Positions 33,801 to 47,034 of a DNA stretch of 64,000 nucleotides are shown here, piece after piece (position 1 is the first letter of the stretch; each line of letters opens with the position of its first letter). The notes under the pieces were generated by a model, which was given only the letters and a program-made list of their open reading frames with translations, ran no database searches and was not told the origin of the DNA. The DNA comes from Saccharomycopsis fibuligera x Saccharomycopsis cf. fibuligera (Eukaryota; Ascomycota; Saccharomycetes; Ascoideales; Saccharomycopsidaceae), in NCBI GenBank assembly GCA_001936135.1, contig CP012812.1, positions 1,736,001-1,800,000 on the forward strand, read 5' to 3'. The position numbers and the translations under genes were made by a program.

Positions 33801-35162
33801 TGCACACAGTTCACACACTTGCACATTCATATCTTCTGTAATATCACCGCACAAACCAAACTGTTTGTTAATCGCACGGAACACACCAAAGCTAGGATGG
33901 CCCAATCTTTGATGCCACAAATCTTTTCTATCAACCGCAATGCCAGGGGCAGCTTTGTAAGCAAAGTGCTTGTCACTTGGAGAGCCCACTCTGTACAAGC
34001 CATGTGAGAGCCTGTCTTTGATACCCACAATATCCATCGAGGGGTACAACTTGATGCATTCATCTTCAAACAATAGTTTTGCTCCATTACCAGTTGCCTT
34101 TGAAATTGATAGTAAATTAGCGGTAGCCTCGGGTGCATATAGAGCATTTAACAAGCTGACATCCTCACCGGTTGGTAGCTTGATAGATGCGGTGCCGCAC
34201 CCAACGATCTTCAAACTGTTGCCACCAATACCATTAATCTCGCCGCTGTAGTCATGTAACTCAGTAAACAAGTCTCTGTCACAAATAATGTGGCTGGAAG
34301 CACCACTATCGAAGAACAAATCAGATCTCTTTGACTCGTGCCCTAAATATGCAAACCACGCACTACCAGTCAGTTTTCCATTTTTCTTTGGCTTTCGAAT
34401 TTTCTCATTAAATTCATCCTTTGGCTGTTGACGACAGTCCCTTGCATAATGACCTATCTTGCCACAGTTGTAGCATTGACCATTATTGGCCTTTCTAGTG
34501 ACAAGAGCAGTTTCAGTAGTAGTAACGGTAGACTTTGGGTCTTCCTTAATCAATTCTCTCGCGAGATCCATCGCGGATTCAACATCAAAGGTTTCCATGG
34601 AATTATGAGATGCTTGGTATGTTGTAATGATCTCCTTCACAGCAGCTTCACCGTAGCCGGCGCGTTTGAGCTCAGCAAGAAATAAGCAAGTAAGAAACAG
34701 ATCAGCAGTAACATTCTTGATAACCGAGACATTCAATGCATCGAAGCTCGAGATCAACAGGTTGAGGTTAGAGCCATTCGACTTCCACTTGTGGTCAAAG
34801 AAGTCCGATAGCATACCAACAGCATTAAACACAGACATTGTACCATAGGAGGCTTTCAAATAGATAAACAAATCACGACCAGAACCATCATAACTGGATG
34901 CTTTCTGAGAGCAGCACCAGTAACACCATTGACAATCATCAATGTCAAGATATCATCCAAAGCCATTTGTAGTCTGGCTCTCGAGTCGTCCGAGCTTTCA
35001 TCAGTAGCGCCGATATCATTGTCGACAAGGTACTTGTACAAGCCAAGCCCTCTCATTTTCAATTTGATTGATACTAAGGAGAACCAATCGTGAAAGTTCT
35101 CCGAACCTTTCAATTTTTCATCTGAACTGAAGTTGGCTAGAGCACCTGGGGAACTCATAACC

Positions 35163-35712
35163 TGTTGTAGTTTGATAAACCTATCACTTGACATAACGTT
35201 ATACCTGAAAATAATCACAAAACACTTGTTGTTATTAACTATATCCTATATATGAAAAACATCAATCAGTCACAAAGATGGAGGAGACGCCCCTTATTTA
35301 TAGTCAGTCAGGGTGGCTGTGCCGGGACTGATGCATGACTAGTGTGGCCACATAGAATCTTCTAGAATATTCCGGAACTGCACGGATATGAACGGAACTG
35401 CACGGAAATGTATGGAACATCATGGAACTTCTTGGAACATCATGGAACATCATGGAACTTCATGGAACACTATGGAACTTCATGGAACATTATGGAACTT
35501 CATGGAACATTATGGAACTTGATGGAAGATTCTAGAGCTTTCTCGTATATGTCTCGTATACTATGCAACCTTCTAGAATGTTCTCGAACAATCTCGTATT
35601 TTCTCGTATATGTGGAACATTCTAGAAAACATCGAATCCTCTGGAAACTCATGGAATATTCTAGAACTTTCTAGAAGCAACTAGATCTATCTTTGAATTA
35701 TTACTCTCAACA
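35163..35712 (-). repeat. Family A LTR, A7 5' LTR (550 bp)
   Basis: Complete LTR next to A7 gag. Right edge has the ATGTC duplication. Confidence 0.93.
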
Positions 35713-36549
35713 ATGTCTGCTCTGACCGTATTAGCAGCAAACAAGAGCTTTCCAATAATGGATCTGTACCTAGTAGCATCACAGTCTTTACTGCCTGTGT
35801 CCGCGCTCGTCAAGTCCTGTCCGACAACTGCTGTGTGGTTCACTGTGACAGTCTTGCATTCCAAACTCGCTAAGCAACGACTGAATGTAGTCTCGAAGAC
35901 TCAACTTGATCCCACTCTCTGTCTGCTCAATGTTCATGCCTAGGAACTTCTTTGTAGCACCCAAGTCTTTCATTTTAAACTCATTCATTAGCTCTGTTTT
36001 CACAATGTCTATTGCTTCCTTGGTGCTACCAGCAATAAGCAAATCATCCACATATAGCGCAACCATCACAAAGGACTTTTCACTTTTGCGAGTGTATAGG
36101 CAATATTCAGCTTGATTCCGTCTGAAGCCTAGCTTTGCCAAGACGCCGTTGATCTTGTCATTCCACACAAGAGGAGCCTGTTTCAAACCATACAAGCTCT
36201 TCTTCAATCTGAGCACTTTATCTTCATTGCCCTTTGCAACATAGCCTTCTGGTTGTGTCATGTATAATTCTTCCTCAAGCTCACCATTCAAGAACGCAGT
36301 CTTCACATCCATCTGATGAACCTGTAATCCTTTCAGAGCAGCGACAGCCAACATAATTCGGATGGACTCGTAACGAACAACGGGAGCAAACGTTTCATTG
36401 TAGTCGATACCTTTCAATTGCGAGAACCCACGAGCAACTAATCTTGCCTTGTGTAAGCCACCATCCTTGATTGTGAACACCCACTTGCAGGTGATTGGCT
36501 TTCGCCCTTCCGGCAAAGTCATCAACTCATAGGTGCTATTGTCTTTGTG

Positions 36550-37130
36550 TGTTGTAGTTTGATAAACCTATCACTTGACATAACGTTATATCCTGAAAAT
36601 AATCACAAAACACTTGTTGTTATTAACTATATCCTATATATGAAAAACATCAATCAGTCACAAAGATGGAGGAGACGCCCCTTATTTATAGTCAGTCAGG
36701 GTGGCTGTGCCGGGACTGATGCATGACTAGTGTGGCCACATAGAATCTTCTAGAATATTCCGGAACTGCACGGATATGAACGGAACTGCACGGAAATGTA
36801 TGGAACATCATGGAACTTCTTGGAACATCATGGAACATCATGGAACTTCATGGAACACTATGGAACTCATGGAACATATGGAACACTATGGAACTTCATG
36901 GAACATTATGGAACTTCATGGAACATTATGGAACTTGATGGAAGATTCTAGAGCTTTCTCGTATATGTCTCGTATATTATGCAACCTTCTAGAATGTTCT
37001 CGAACAATCTCGTATTTTCTCGTATATTGTGGAACATTCCAGAACAACATCGAATCCTCTGGAAACTCATGGAATATTCTAGAACTTTCTAGAAGCAACT
37101 GGATCTATCTTTGAATTATTACTCTCAACA
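36550..37130 (-). repeat. Family A LTR, A8 3' LTR (581 bp)
   Basis: Longest A LTR in the window. The extra length lies in the GGAAC step array (36780-36940), showing that the 10-bp units gain and lose copies. Confidence 0.93.
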
Positions 37131-40100
37131 CCCTCTCTTAATTCAAAGTCTCGCATCCCACAATAACCACGTAGTAGTTGGAACTGGTCGGCCGGTATGG
37201 CTTTGGTAAAGATATCGGCAACCATGACTCCAGTTGATAAGTACTCTAACTGAATTCGGCCCTTGGCAATATGGTCCCTGATGAAATTCAACCTGATGTC
37301 AATGTGCTTCGTTCTGTGATGGGAGCTAGGGTGTTTGGCTATTTCAATGCAGCTCTGGTTGTCGTCGTACATCTTGACAGACTCAATTGCAATGCCAAAC
37401 TCGTTGAACAACTGCCTTAGCCATAAGCCTTCTTTGGCACCCTCACACAATGCCATATACTCTGCTTCAGCAGTAGACAATGCAACTGTTGGCTGCTTCT
37501 TTGATCTCCAAGTTATTGCACCACCAGCATATTTGAACACAAAACCGGTGGTGGACTTTCTCGTAGCCTTGTCGTTTGCCCAGTCTGCATCACAGTAGCC
37601 CTGTAACTGAGTTGTCTGGTTGTGGCTTTGATAAAATAAACCAACATCTGCTGTGCCTTTCAATATCTTAGTACTCGTTTCGCAGCACGAAGGTGGACCT
37701 CCTTGGGCTCTTTGAGGTATCTCGACAATACACCAACAACGTAGCTTATGTCTGCTCTGACCGTATTAGCAGCAAACAAGAGCTTTCCAATAATGGATCT
37801 GTACCTAGTAGCATCACAGTCTTTACTGCCTGTGTCCGCGCTCGTCAAGTCCTGTCCGACAACTGCTGGTGTGGGTTCACTGTGACAGTCTTGCATTCCA
37901 AACTCGCTAAGCAACGACTGAATGTAGTCTCGAAGACTCAACTTGATCCCACTCTCTGTCTGCTCAATGTTCATGCCTAGGAACTTCTTTGTAGCACCCA
38001 AGTCTTTCATTTTAAACTCATTCATTAGCTCTGTTTTCACAATGTCTATTGCTTCCTTGGTGCTACCAGCAATAAGCAAATCATCCACATATAGCGCAAC
38101 CATCACAAAGGACTTTTCACTTTTGCGAGTGTATAGGCAATATTCAGCTTGATTCCGTCTGAAGCCTAGCTTTGCCAAGACGCCGTTGATCTTGTCATTC
38201 CACACAAGAGGAGCCTGTTTCAAACCATACAAGCTCTTCTTCAATCTGAGCACTTTATCTTCATTGCCCTTTGCAACATAGCCTTCTGGTTGTGTCATGT
38301 ATAATTCTTCCTCAAGCTCACCATTCAAGAACGCAGTCTTCACATCCATCTGATGAACCTGTAATCCTTTCAGAGCAGCGACAGCCAACATAATTCGGAT
38401 GGACTCGTAACGAACAACGGGAGCAAACGTTTCATTGTAGTCGATACCTTTCAATTGCGAGAACCCACGAGCAACTAATCTTGCCTTGTGTAAGCCACCA
38501 TCCTTGATTGTGAACACCCACTTGCAGGTGATTGGCTTTCGCCCTTCCGGCAAAGTCACCAACTCATAGGTGCTATTGTCTTTGTGTGCTTCGATTTCTT
38601 TTTCACACGCTTCCTTCCACTGATCCCGTTCGTCGGTCTGCATTGCACTTTTGTAACTCATTGGCACATTCTCGGTGACTGCACTGCCAGCCATGTAACA
38701 AGTAGCAGCAAGGTTTGCTTCGTAGCCCAATAGCCTCTGCGAGTCACTCAGTTCTGATTCACTAGTATCTTCATCATCGTCGACCTCCTCAACAGTTGGT
38801 TCAATCTTTGGAGTGAGCAATGGAACCACGGCGCTTTCGCCAGTGGACCCATGCGGAACAAACGGGATAATGTCGCCGGTGGCAACTTTTCTAACTTTTG
38901 TCTCTGGTTTAGGCAATTCCCTCTCTGAATCGGAACTGGAGGACGAGGCTTCATATTCATCGTGGACCTCTTCAAGAACGTCGAACGGGTTTCTGGTTAT
39001 TAAAGTCTTTGGAGCAACATGAGTTTTTGGTCTGGGTCTCTTCCGTTTCACTTGTACCGGCAGGAAGCCATCTTTGTCAGTATCCGAGGGGACATCATCG
39101 TCACTATTGTCAACGTGTACGTCAGTGTCGTCTTCAGCAGTGCTTTCATCTTCGCCAGTGCCAGCAGTATCAGCGGCTGTCACATCGGCTGGGATAAGGT
39201 CCTCATCCTGTACAGCAGTAACCGGTGAAATGCCTGGCGCAGCGACAGACCCGTAGGTGGTAGTAGACACATTGTCAGCCATAGGCGCAGGGGTAGCCCA
39301 CTTGAAAAACGAATGTTGTTCATCAAACGTTACTTGTGCCGAGACAACTATCTGCCCGGCATCAGAATCATACATCCTGTATGCTTTGTGATCTCTGTCG
39401 TAGCCCATCATGGCACACTTCTTCGAAGTTGCACTTAGCTTGCCATGTCTCAATGCAGCTGGCACAACACAATATCCAATGCATCCAAAGGTTCTCAAAT
39501 GATCAAGCAGTGGTTCCATGTCGTACCACTTGGTGAACGGTATATCATTGCCAAGCACTCTTGTTGGGCTGCGATTGATCAAGTACGCAGCAGTTGCAAC
39601 AGCTTCGGGCCAGAACTGAACCGGCGCAGCAGAGTGCAACATGAGAGTTCGCGCCTTCTCCTGAATGGTGCGATGCATCCTCTCAGCAACACCATTCTGA
39701 TAGAATGATGCGGGACAGTTAGCTCATGGCGAATTCCACGCTCCTTCATGAACGCGTGCAACTTGTTGTTCACAAACTCCCCGCCGTTATCAGTTCTGAT
39801 AGCTCCACACACGTAGTTTCTGCCTTGACTCTTGAAATTGGTCTCACTGTATTTCACAAAATCAATAATCGCATCAGTGCAGTCTGATTTCCTTTTCAAG
39901 CACTTGATATGGGTGAAACGAGTATAGGCATCAACGATTGTAAGAAAGTAGAGAGAGCCATCAACCGATCCATAGTTGAATGGCCCGCACACATCCATAT
40001 GAAGTAGCTGCAATGGCTGTTGTGGCTTTGACCATCCATGCTTTGGTTTCTTGTAACCGCCTTGCCTAATGCACACAGTTCACACACTTGCACATTCATA

Positions 40101-41432
40101 TCTTCTGTAATATCACCGCACAAACCAAACTGTTTGTTAATCGCACGGAACACACCAAAGCTAGGATGGCCCAATCTTTGATGCCACAAATCTTTTCTAT
40201 CAACCGCAATGCCAGGGGCAGCTTTGTAAGCAAAGTGCTTGTCACTTGGAGAGCCCACTCTGTACAAGCCATGTGAGAGCCTGTCTTTGATACCCACAAT
40301 ATCCATCGAGGGGTACAACTTGATGCATTCATCTTCAAACAATAGTTTTGCTCCATTACCAGTTGCCTTTGAAATTGATAGTAAATTAGCGGTAGCCTCG
40401 GGTGCATATAGAGCATTTAACAAGCTGACATCCTCACCGGTTGGTAGCTTGATAGATGCGGTGCCGCACCCAACGATCTTCAAACTGTTGCCACCAATAC
40501 CATTAATCTCGCCGCTGTAGTCATGTAACTCAGTAAACAAGTCTCTGTCACAAATAATGTGGCTGGAAGCACCACTATCGAAGAACAAATCAGATCTCTT
40601 TGACTCGTGCCCTAAATATGCAAACCACGCACTACCAGTCAGTTTTCCATTTTTCTTTGGCTTTCGAATTTTCTCATTAAATTCATCCTTTGGCTGTTGA
40701 CGACAGTCCCTTGCATAATGACCTATCTTGCCACAGTTGTAGCATTGACCATTATTGGCCTTTCTAGTGACAAGAGCAGTTTCAGTAGTAGTAACGGTAG
40801 ACTTTGGGTCTTCCTTAATCAATTCTCTCGCGAGATCCATCGCGGATTCAACATCAAAGGTTTCCATGGAATTATGAGATGCTTGGTATGTTGTAATGAT
40901 CTCCTTCACAGCAGCTTCACCGTAGCCGGCGCGTTTGAGCTCAGCAAGAAATAAGCAAGTAAGAAACAGATCAGCAGTAACATTCTTGATAACCGAGACA
41001 TTCAATGCATCGAAGCTCGAGATCAACAGGTTGAGGTTAGAGCCATTCGACTTCCACTTGTGGTCAAAGAAGTCCGATAGCATACCAACAGCATTAAACA
41101 CAGACATTGTACCATAGGAGGCTTTCAAATAGATAAACAAATCACGACCAGAACCATCATAACTGGATGCCTTTCTGAGAGCAGCACCAGTAACACCATT
41201 GACAATCATCAATGTCAAGATATCATCCAAAGCCATTTGTAGTCTGGCTCTCGAGTCGTCCGAGCTTTCATCAGTAGCGCCGATATCATTGTCGACAAGG
41301 TACTTGTACAAACCAAGCCCTCTCATTTTCAATTTGATTGATACTAAGGAGAACCAATCGTGAAAGTTCTCCGAACCTTTCAATTTTTCATCTGAACTGA
41401 AGTTGGCTAGAGCACCTGGGGAACTCATAACC

Positions 41433-41975
41433 TGTTGTAGTTTGATAAACCTATCACTTGACATAACGTTATATCCTGAAAATGAATCACAAAACACTTG
41501 TTGTTATTAACTATATCCTATATATGAAAACATCAATCAGTCACAAAGATGGAGGAGACGCCCCTTATTTATAGTCAGTCAGGGTGGCTGTGCCGGGACT
41601 GATGCATGACTAGTGTGGCCACATAGAATCTTCTAGAATATTCCGGAACTGCACGGATATGCACGGAAATGTATGGAACATCATGGAACTTCTTGGAACA
41701 TCATGGAACTTCATGGAACACTATGGAACACTATGGAACTTCATGGAACATTATGGAACTTCATGGAACATTATGGAACTTCATGGAAGATTCTAGAGCT
41801 TTCTCGTATATGTCTCGTATATTATGCAACCTTCTAGAATGTTCTCGAACAATCTCGTATTTTCTCGTATATCGTGGAACATTCTAGAACAGCATCGAAT
41901 CCTCTGGAAACTCATGGAATATTCTAGAACTTTCTAGAAGCAACTGGATCTATCTTTGAATTATTACTCACAACA
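41433..41975 (-). repeat. Family A LTR, right end of the ATAAG insert (543 bp)
   Basis: Subtype matches 24302-24845, its likely original partner 17 kb away. Right edge abuts ATAAGCAAATC of A1. Confidence 0.93.
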
Positions 41976-43705
41976 ATAAGCAAATCATCCACATATAGCG
42001 CAACCATCACAAAGGACTTTTCACTTTTGCGAGTGTATAGGCAATATTCAGCTTGATTCCGTCTGAAGCCTAGCTTTGCCAAGACGCCGTTGATCTTGTC
42101 ATTCCACACAAGAGGAGCCTGTTTCAAACCATACAAGCTCTTCTTCAATCTGAGCACTTTATCTTCATTGCCCTTTGCAACATAGCCTTCTGGTTGTGTC
42201 ATGTATAATTCTTCCTCAAGCTCACCATTCAAAAACGCAGTCTTCACATCCATCTGATGAACCTGTAATCCTTTCAGAGCAGCGACAGCCAACATAATTC
42301 GGATGGACTCGTAACGAACAACGGGAGCAAACGTTTCATTGTAGTGGATACCTTTCAATTGCGAGAACCCACGAGCAAGTAATCTAGCCTTGTGTAAGCC
42401 ACCATCCTTGATTGTGAACACCCACTTGCAGGTGATTGGCTTTCGCCCTTCCGGCAAAGTCACCAACTCATAGGTGCTATTGTCTTTGTGTGCTTCGATT
42501 TCTTTTTCACACGCTTCCTTCCACTGATCCCGTTCGTCGGTCTGCATTGCACTTTTGTAACTCATTGGCACATTCTCGGTGACTGCACTGCCAGCCATGT
42601 AACAAGTAGCAGCAAGGTTTGCTTCGTAGCCCAATAGCCTCTGCGAGTCACTCAGTTCTGATTCACTAGTATCTTCATCATCGTCGACCTCCTCAACAGT
42701 TGGTTCAATCTTTGGAGTGAGCAATGGAACCACGGCGCTTTCGCCAGTGGACCCATGCGGAACAAACGGGATAATGTCGCCGGTGGCAACTTTTCTAACT
42801 TTTGTCTCTGGTTTAGGCAATTCCCTCTCTGAATCGGAACTGGAGGACGAGGCTTCATATTCATCGTGGACCTCTTCAAGAACGTCGAACGGGTTTCTGG
42901 TTATTAAAGTCTTTGGAGCAACATGAGTTTTTGGTCTGGGTCTCTTCCGTTTCACTTGTACCGGCAGGAAGCCATCTTTGTCAGTATCCGAGGGGACATC
43001 ATCGTCACTATTGTCAACGTGTACGTCAGTGTCGTCTTCAGCAGTGCTTTCATCTTCGCCAGTGCCAGCAGTATCAGCGGCTGTCACATCGGCTGGGATA
43101 AGGTCCTCATCCTGTACAGCAGTAACCGGTGAAATGCCTGGCGCAGCGACAGACCCGTAGGTGGTAGTAGACACATTGTCAGCCATAGGCGCAGGGGTAG
43201 CCCACTTGAAAAACGAATGTTGTTCATCAAACGTTACTTGTGCCAAGACAACTATCTGCCCGGCATCAGAATCATACATCCTGTATGCTTTGTGATCTCT
43301 GTCGTAGCCCATCATGGCACACTTCTTCGAAGTTGCACTTAGCTTGCCATGTCTCAATGCAGCTGGCACAACACAATATCCAATGCATCCAAAGGTTCTC
43401 AAATGATCAAGCAGTGGTTCCATGTCGTACCACTTGGTGAACGGTATATCATTGCCAAGCACTCTTGTTGGGCTGCGATTGATCAAGTACGCAGCAGTTG
43501 CAACAGCTTCGGGCCAGAACTGAACCGGCGCAGCAGAGTGCAACATGAGAGTTCGCGCCTTCTCCTGAATGGTGCGATGCATCCTCTCAGCAACACCATT
43601 CTGATAGGAATGATGCGGGACAGTTAGCTCATGGCGAATTCCACGCTCCTTCATGAACGCGTGCAACTTGTTGTTCACAAACTCCCCGCCGTTATCAGTT
43701 CTGAT

Positions 43706-44189
43706 TGTTGAGAGTAATAATTCAAAGATAGATCCAGTTGCTTCTAGAAAGTTCTAGAATATTCCATGAGTTTCCAGAGGATTCCATGTTGTTCTAGAAT
43801 GTTCCACGATATACGAGAAAATACGAGATTGTTCGAGAACATTCTAGAAGGTTGCATAATATACGAGACATATACGAGAAAGCTCTAGAATCTTCCATGA
43901 AGTTCCATAGTGTTCCATAGTGTTCCATGAAGTTCCATGATGTTCCATACATTTCCGTGCATACCCGTGCAGTTCCGGAATATTCTAGAAGATTCTATGT
44001 GGCCACACTAGTCATGCATCAGTCCCGGCACAGCCACCCTGACTGACTATAAATAAGGGGCGTCTCCTCCATCTTTGTGACTGATTGATGTTTTTCATAT
44101 ATAGGATATAGTTAATAACAACAAGTGTTTTGTGATTCATTTTCAGGATATAACGTTATGTCAAGTGATAGGTTTATCAAACTACAACA
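43706..44189 (+). repeat. Family A LTR, A9 5' LTR (484 bp, plus strand)
   Basis: Sense-oriented LTR, TGTTGAGAG to CTACAACA, with fewer GGAAC step units than the other copies. TATAAATA is near 44049-44056 and the gag ATG is about 32 bp before the LTR end. Confidence 0.93.
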
Positions 44190-46480
44190 GGTTATGAGCC
44201 CTGGGTGCTCTAGCCAACTTCAGTTCAGATGAGAAATTGAAAGGTTCGGAGAACTTTCACGATTGGTTCTCCTTAGTATCAATCAAATTGAAAATGAGAG
44301 GGCTTGGTTTGTACAAGTACCTTGTCGACAATGATATCGGCGCTACTGATGAAAGCTCGGACGACTCGAGAGCCAGACTACAAATGGCTTTGGATGATAT
44401 CTTGACATTGATGATTGTCAATGGTGTTACTGGTGCTGCTCTCAGAAAGGCATCCAGTTATGATGGTTCTGGTCGTGATTTGTTTATCTATTTGAAAGCC
44501 TCCTATGGTACAATGTCTGTGTTTAATGCTGTTGGTATGCTATCGGACTTCTTTGACCACAAGTGGAAGTCGAATGGCTCTAACCTCAACCTGTTGATCT
44601 CGAGCTTCGATGCATTGAATGTCTCGGTTATCAAGAATGTTACTGCTGATCTGTTTCTTACTTGCTTATTTCTTGCTGAGCTCAAACGCGCCGGCTACGG
44701 TGAAGCTGCTGTGAAGGAGATCATTACAACATACCAAGCATCTCATAATTCCATGGAAACCTTTGATGTTGAATCCGCGATGGATCTCGCGAGAGAATTG
44801 ATTAAGGAAGACCCAAAGTCTACCTTACTACTACTGAAACTGCTCTTGTCACTAGAAAGGCCAATAATGGTCAATGCTACAACTGTGGCAAGATAGGTCA
44901 TTATGCAAGGGACTGTCGTCAACAGCCAAAGGATGAATTTAATGAGAAAATTCGAAAGCCAAAGAAAAATGGAAAACTGACTGGTAATGCGTGGTTTGCA
45001 TATTTAGGGCACGAGTCAAAGAGATCTGATTTGTTCTTCGATAGTGGTGCTTCCAGCCACATTATTTGTGACAGAGACTTGTTTACTGAGTTGATGACTA
45101 CAGCGGCGAGATTAATGGTATTGGTGGCAACAGTTTGAAGATCGTTGGGTGCGGCACCGCATCTATCAAGCTACCAACCGGTGAGGATGTCAGCTTGTTA
45201 AATGCTCTATATGCTCCGGATGCTACCGCTAATTTACTATCAATTTCAAAGGCAACTGGTAATGGAGCAAAACTATTGTTTGAAGATGAATGCATCAAGT
45301 TGTACCCCTCGATGGATATTGTGGGTATCAAAGACAGGCTCTCACATGGCTTGTACAGAGTGGGCTCTCCAAGTGACAAGCACTTTGCTTACAAAGCTGC
45401 CCCTGGCATTGCGGTTGATAGAAAAGATTTGTGGCATCAAAGATTGGGCCATCCTAGCTTTGGTGTGTTCCGTGCGATTAACAAACAGTTTGGTTTGTGC
45501 GGTGATATTACAGAAGATATGAATGTGCAAGTGTGTGAACTGTGTGCATTAGGCAAGGCGGTTACAAGAAAACCAAAGCATGGATGGTCAAAGCCACAAC
45601 AGCCATTGCAGCTACTTCATATGGATGTGTGCGGGCCATTCAACTATGGATCGGTTGATGGCTCTCTCTACTTTCTTACAATCGTTGATGCCTATACTCG
45701 TTTCACCCATATCAAGTGCTTGAAAAGGAAATCAGACTGCACTGATGCGATTATTGATTTTGTGAAATACAGTGAGACCAATTTCAAGAGTCAAGGCAGA
45801 AACTACGTGTGTGGAGCTATCAGAACTGATAACGGCGGGGAGTTTGTGAACAACAAGTTGCACGCGTTCATGAAGGAGCGTGGAATTCGCCATGAGCTAA
45901 CTGTCCCGCATCATTCCTATCAGAATGGTGTTGCTGAGAGGATGCATCGCACCATTCAGGAGAAGGCGCGAACTCTCATGTTGCACTCTGCTGCGCCGGT
46001 TCAGTTCTGGCCCGAAGCTGTTGCAACTGCTGCGTACTTGATCAATCGCAGCCCAACAAGAGTGCTTGGCAATGATATACCGTTCACCAAGTGGTACGAC
46101 ATGGAACCACTGCTTGATCATTTGAGAACCTTTGGATGCATTGGATATTGTGTTGTGCCAGCTGCATTGAGACATGGCAAGCTAAGTGCAACTTCGAAGA
46201 AGTGTGCCATGATGGGCTACGACAGAGATCACAAAGCATACAGGATGTATGATTCTGATGCCGGGCAGATAGTTGTCTCGGCACAAGTAACGTTTGATGA
46301 ACAACATTCGTTTTTCAAGTGGGCTACCCCTGCGCCTATGGCTGACAATGTGTCTACTACCACCTACGGGTCTGTCGCTGCGCCAGGCATTTCACCGGTT
46401 ACTGCTGTACAGGATGAGGACCTTATCCCAGCCGATGTGACAGCCGCTGATACTGCTGGCACTGGCGAAGATGAAAGCAC
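43706..46480 (+). mobile_element. A9: 5' half of a family A element, plus strand
   Basis: 5' LTR 43706-44189 (484 bp) followed by gag, protease and integrase to the acidic linker, ending at 46480 against another A LTR. RT and RNase H are absent. The primer site at 44190-44203 is the best match to the tRNA-iMet anticodon arm in the window. Its left flank is the truncated integrase of A1 on the opposite strand, so this is a head-to-head junction. A few breaks. Confidence 0.85.
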
Positions 46481-47034
46481 TGTTGAGAGTAATATTTCAA
46501 AGATAGATCTAGTTGCTTCTAGAAAGTTCTAGAATATTCCATGAGTTTCCAGAGGATTCGATCTTGTTCTGGAATGTTCCACAATATACGAGAAAATACG
46601 AGATTGTTCGAGAACATTCTAGAAGGTTGCATAGTATACGAAACATATACGAGAAAGCTCTAGAATCTTCCATGAAGTTCCATAATGTTCCATGAAGTTC
46701 CATAATGTTCCATGAAGTTCCATAGTGTTCCATGAAGTTCCATGATGTTCCATGATGTTCCAAGAAGTTCCATGATGTTCCATACATTTCCGTGCAGTTC
46801 CGTGCATATCCGTGCAGTTCCGGAATATTCTAGAAGATTCTATGTGGCCACACTAGTCATGCATCAGTCCCGGCACAGCCACCCTGACTGACTATAAATA
46901 AGGGGCGTCTCCTCCATCTTTGTGACTGATTGATGTTTTTCATATATAGGATATAGTTAATAACAACAAGTGTTTTGTGATTTATTTTCAGGATATAACG
47001 TTATGTCAAGTGATAGGTTTATCAAACTACAACA
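46481..47034 (+). repeat. Family A LTR at the A9 / B-prime junction (554 bp)
   Basis: Plus-strand LTR with A9 linker sequence (flank AGCAC) on its left and B-prime RT sequence (flank CCGTG) on its right. The flanks do not match, so this is a recombination product and not a simple solo LTR. Confidence 0.9.

Larger units (their letters stand above)
30315..35712 (-). mobile_element. A7: family A element inserted in A6, TSD ATGTC
   Basis: LTRs 30315-30866 and 35163-35712, internal 30867-35162, with the 5-bp duplication ATGTC at 30310-30314 and 35713-35717. All parts (gag, PR, IN, RT, RNase H) are present in order, so it is structurally complete, but the frame carries several breaks. A clean duplication and intact LTR ends mark it as a straightforward late insertion. 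Confidence 0.92.
29704..36549 (-). mobile_element. A6: 3' part of a family A element, split by A7
   Basis: Pieces 29704-30314 and 35713-36549, running from the pol end through RNase H into RT. A7 sits between them. The 5' half is missing: at 36549 the sequence meets the A8 LTR. Heavily broken, on the order of ten breaks, mostly one-base length changes, which are unexpectedly frequent for so similar a copy (see findings). Confidence 0.85.
24302..41975 (-). mobile_element. Compound family A insert (A5, A6 part, A7, A8), TSD ATAAG
   Basis: A 17.7-kb block whose outermost LTRs (24302-24845 and 41433-41975) share the same subtype variants and are flanked by the same 5-bp duplication ATAAG (24297-24301 and 41976-41980) in the RT region of A1. 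It was therefore one insertion originally and has since grown: it now has three internal regions, with inner LTRs of another subtype (ending CTCTCAACA). LTR-LTR recombination with nested copies is the simplest account. Confidence 0.8.
36550..41975 (-). mobile_element. A8: family A element, structurally complete
   Basis: LTRs 36550-37130 (581 bp) and 41433-41975 (543 bp), internal 37131-41432 with gag, PR, IN, RT and RNase H in order. The left flank TTGTG (in A6) does not match the right flank ATAAG, and the two LTRs belong to different subtypes. Recombination between A8's own 5' LTR and the outer LTR of the ATAAG insertion, deleting the 5' half of A6, would give exactly this. A few breaks in the frame. 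Confidence 0.88.
4003..43705 (-). mobile_element. A1: family A element, split by nested insertions
   Basis: The target element holding most of the window. Its pieces are the shared 3' LTR (4003-4526), 4527-5346, 10827-10862, 24247-24301 and 41976-43705. Joined in order they follow the family A map from RNase H back to mid-integrase. Linking evidence: the GATCC duplication flanks B1, the ATAAG duplication flanks the 24302-41975 insert, and variants in 41976-43705 match A0 rather than the other A copies. It stops at 43705 in integrase against a plus-strand A LTR, so its gag and 5' LTR are missing here. Broken by three large insertions. Confidence 0.8.

Noticed and set aside
46981-47034. Possible intron end (TTTTCAGG) before the A gag ATG
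   Set aside because: The CAG is conserved in all A LTRs, but I found no convincing yeast 5' splice site or branch point upstream in the LTR.
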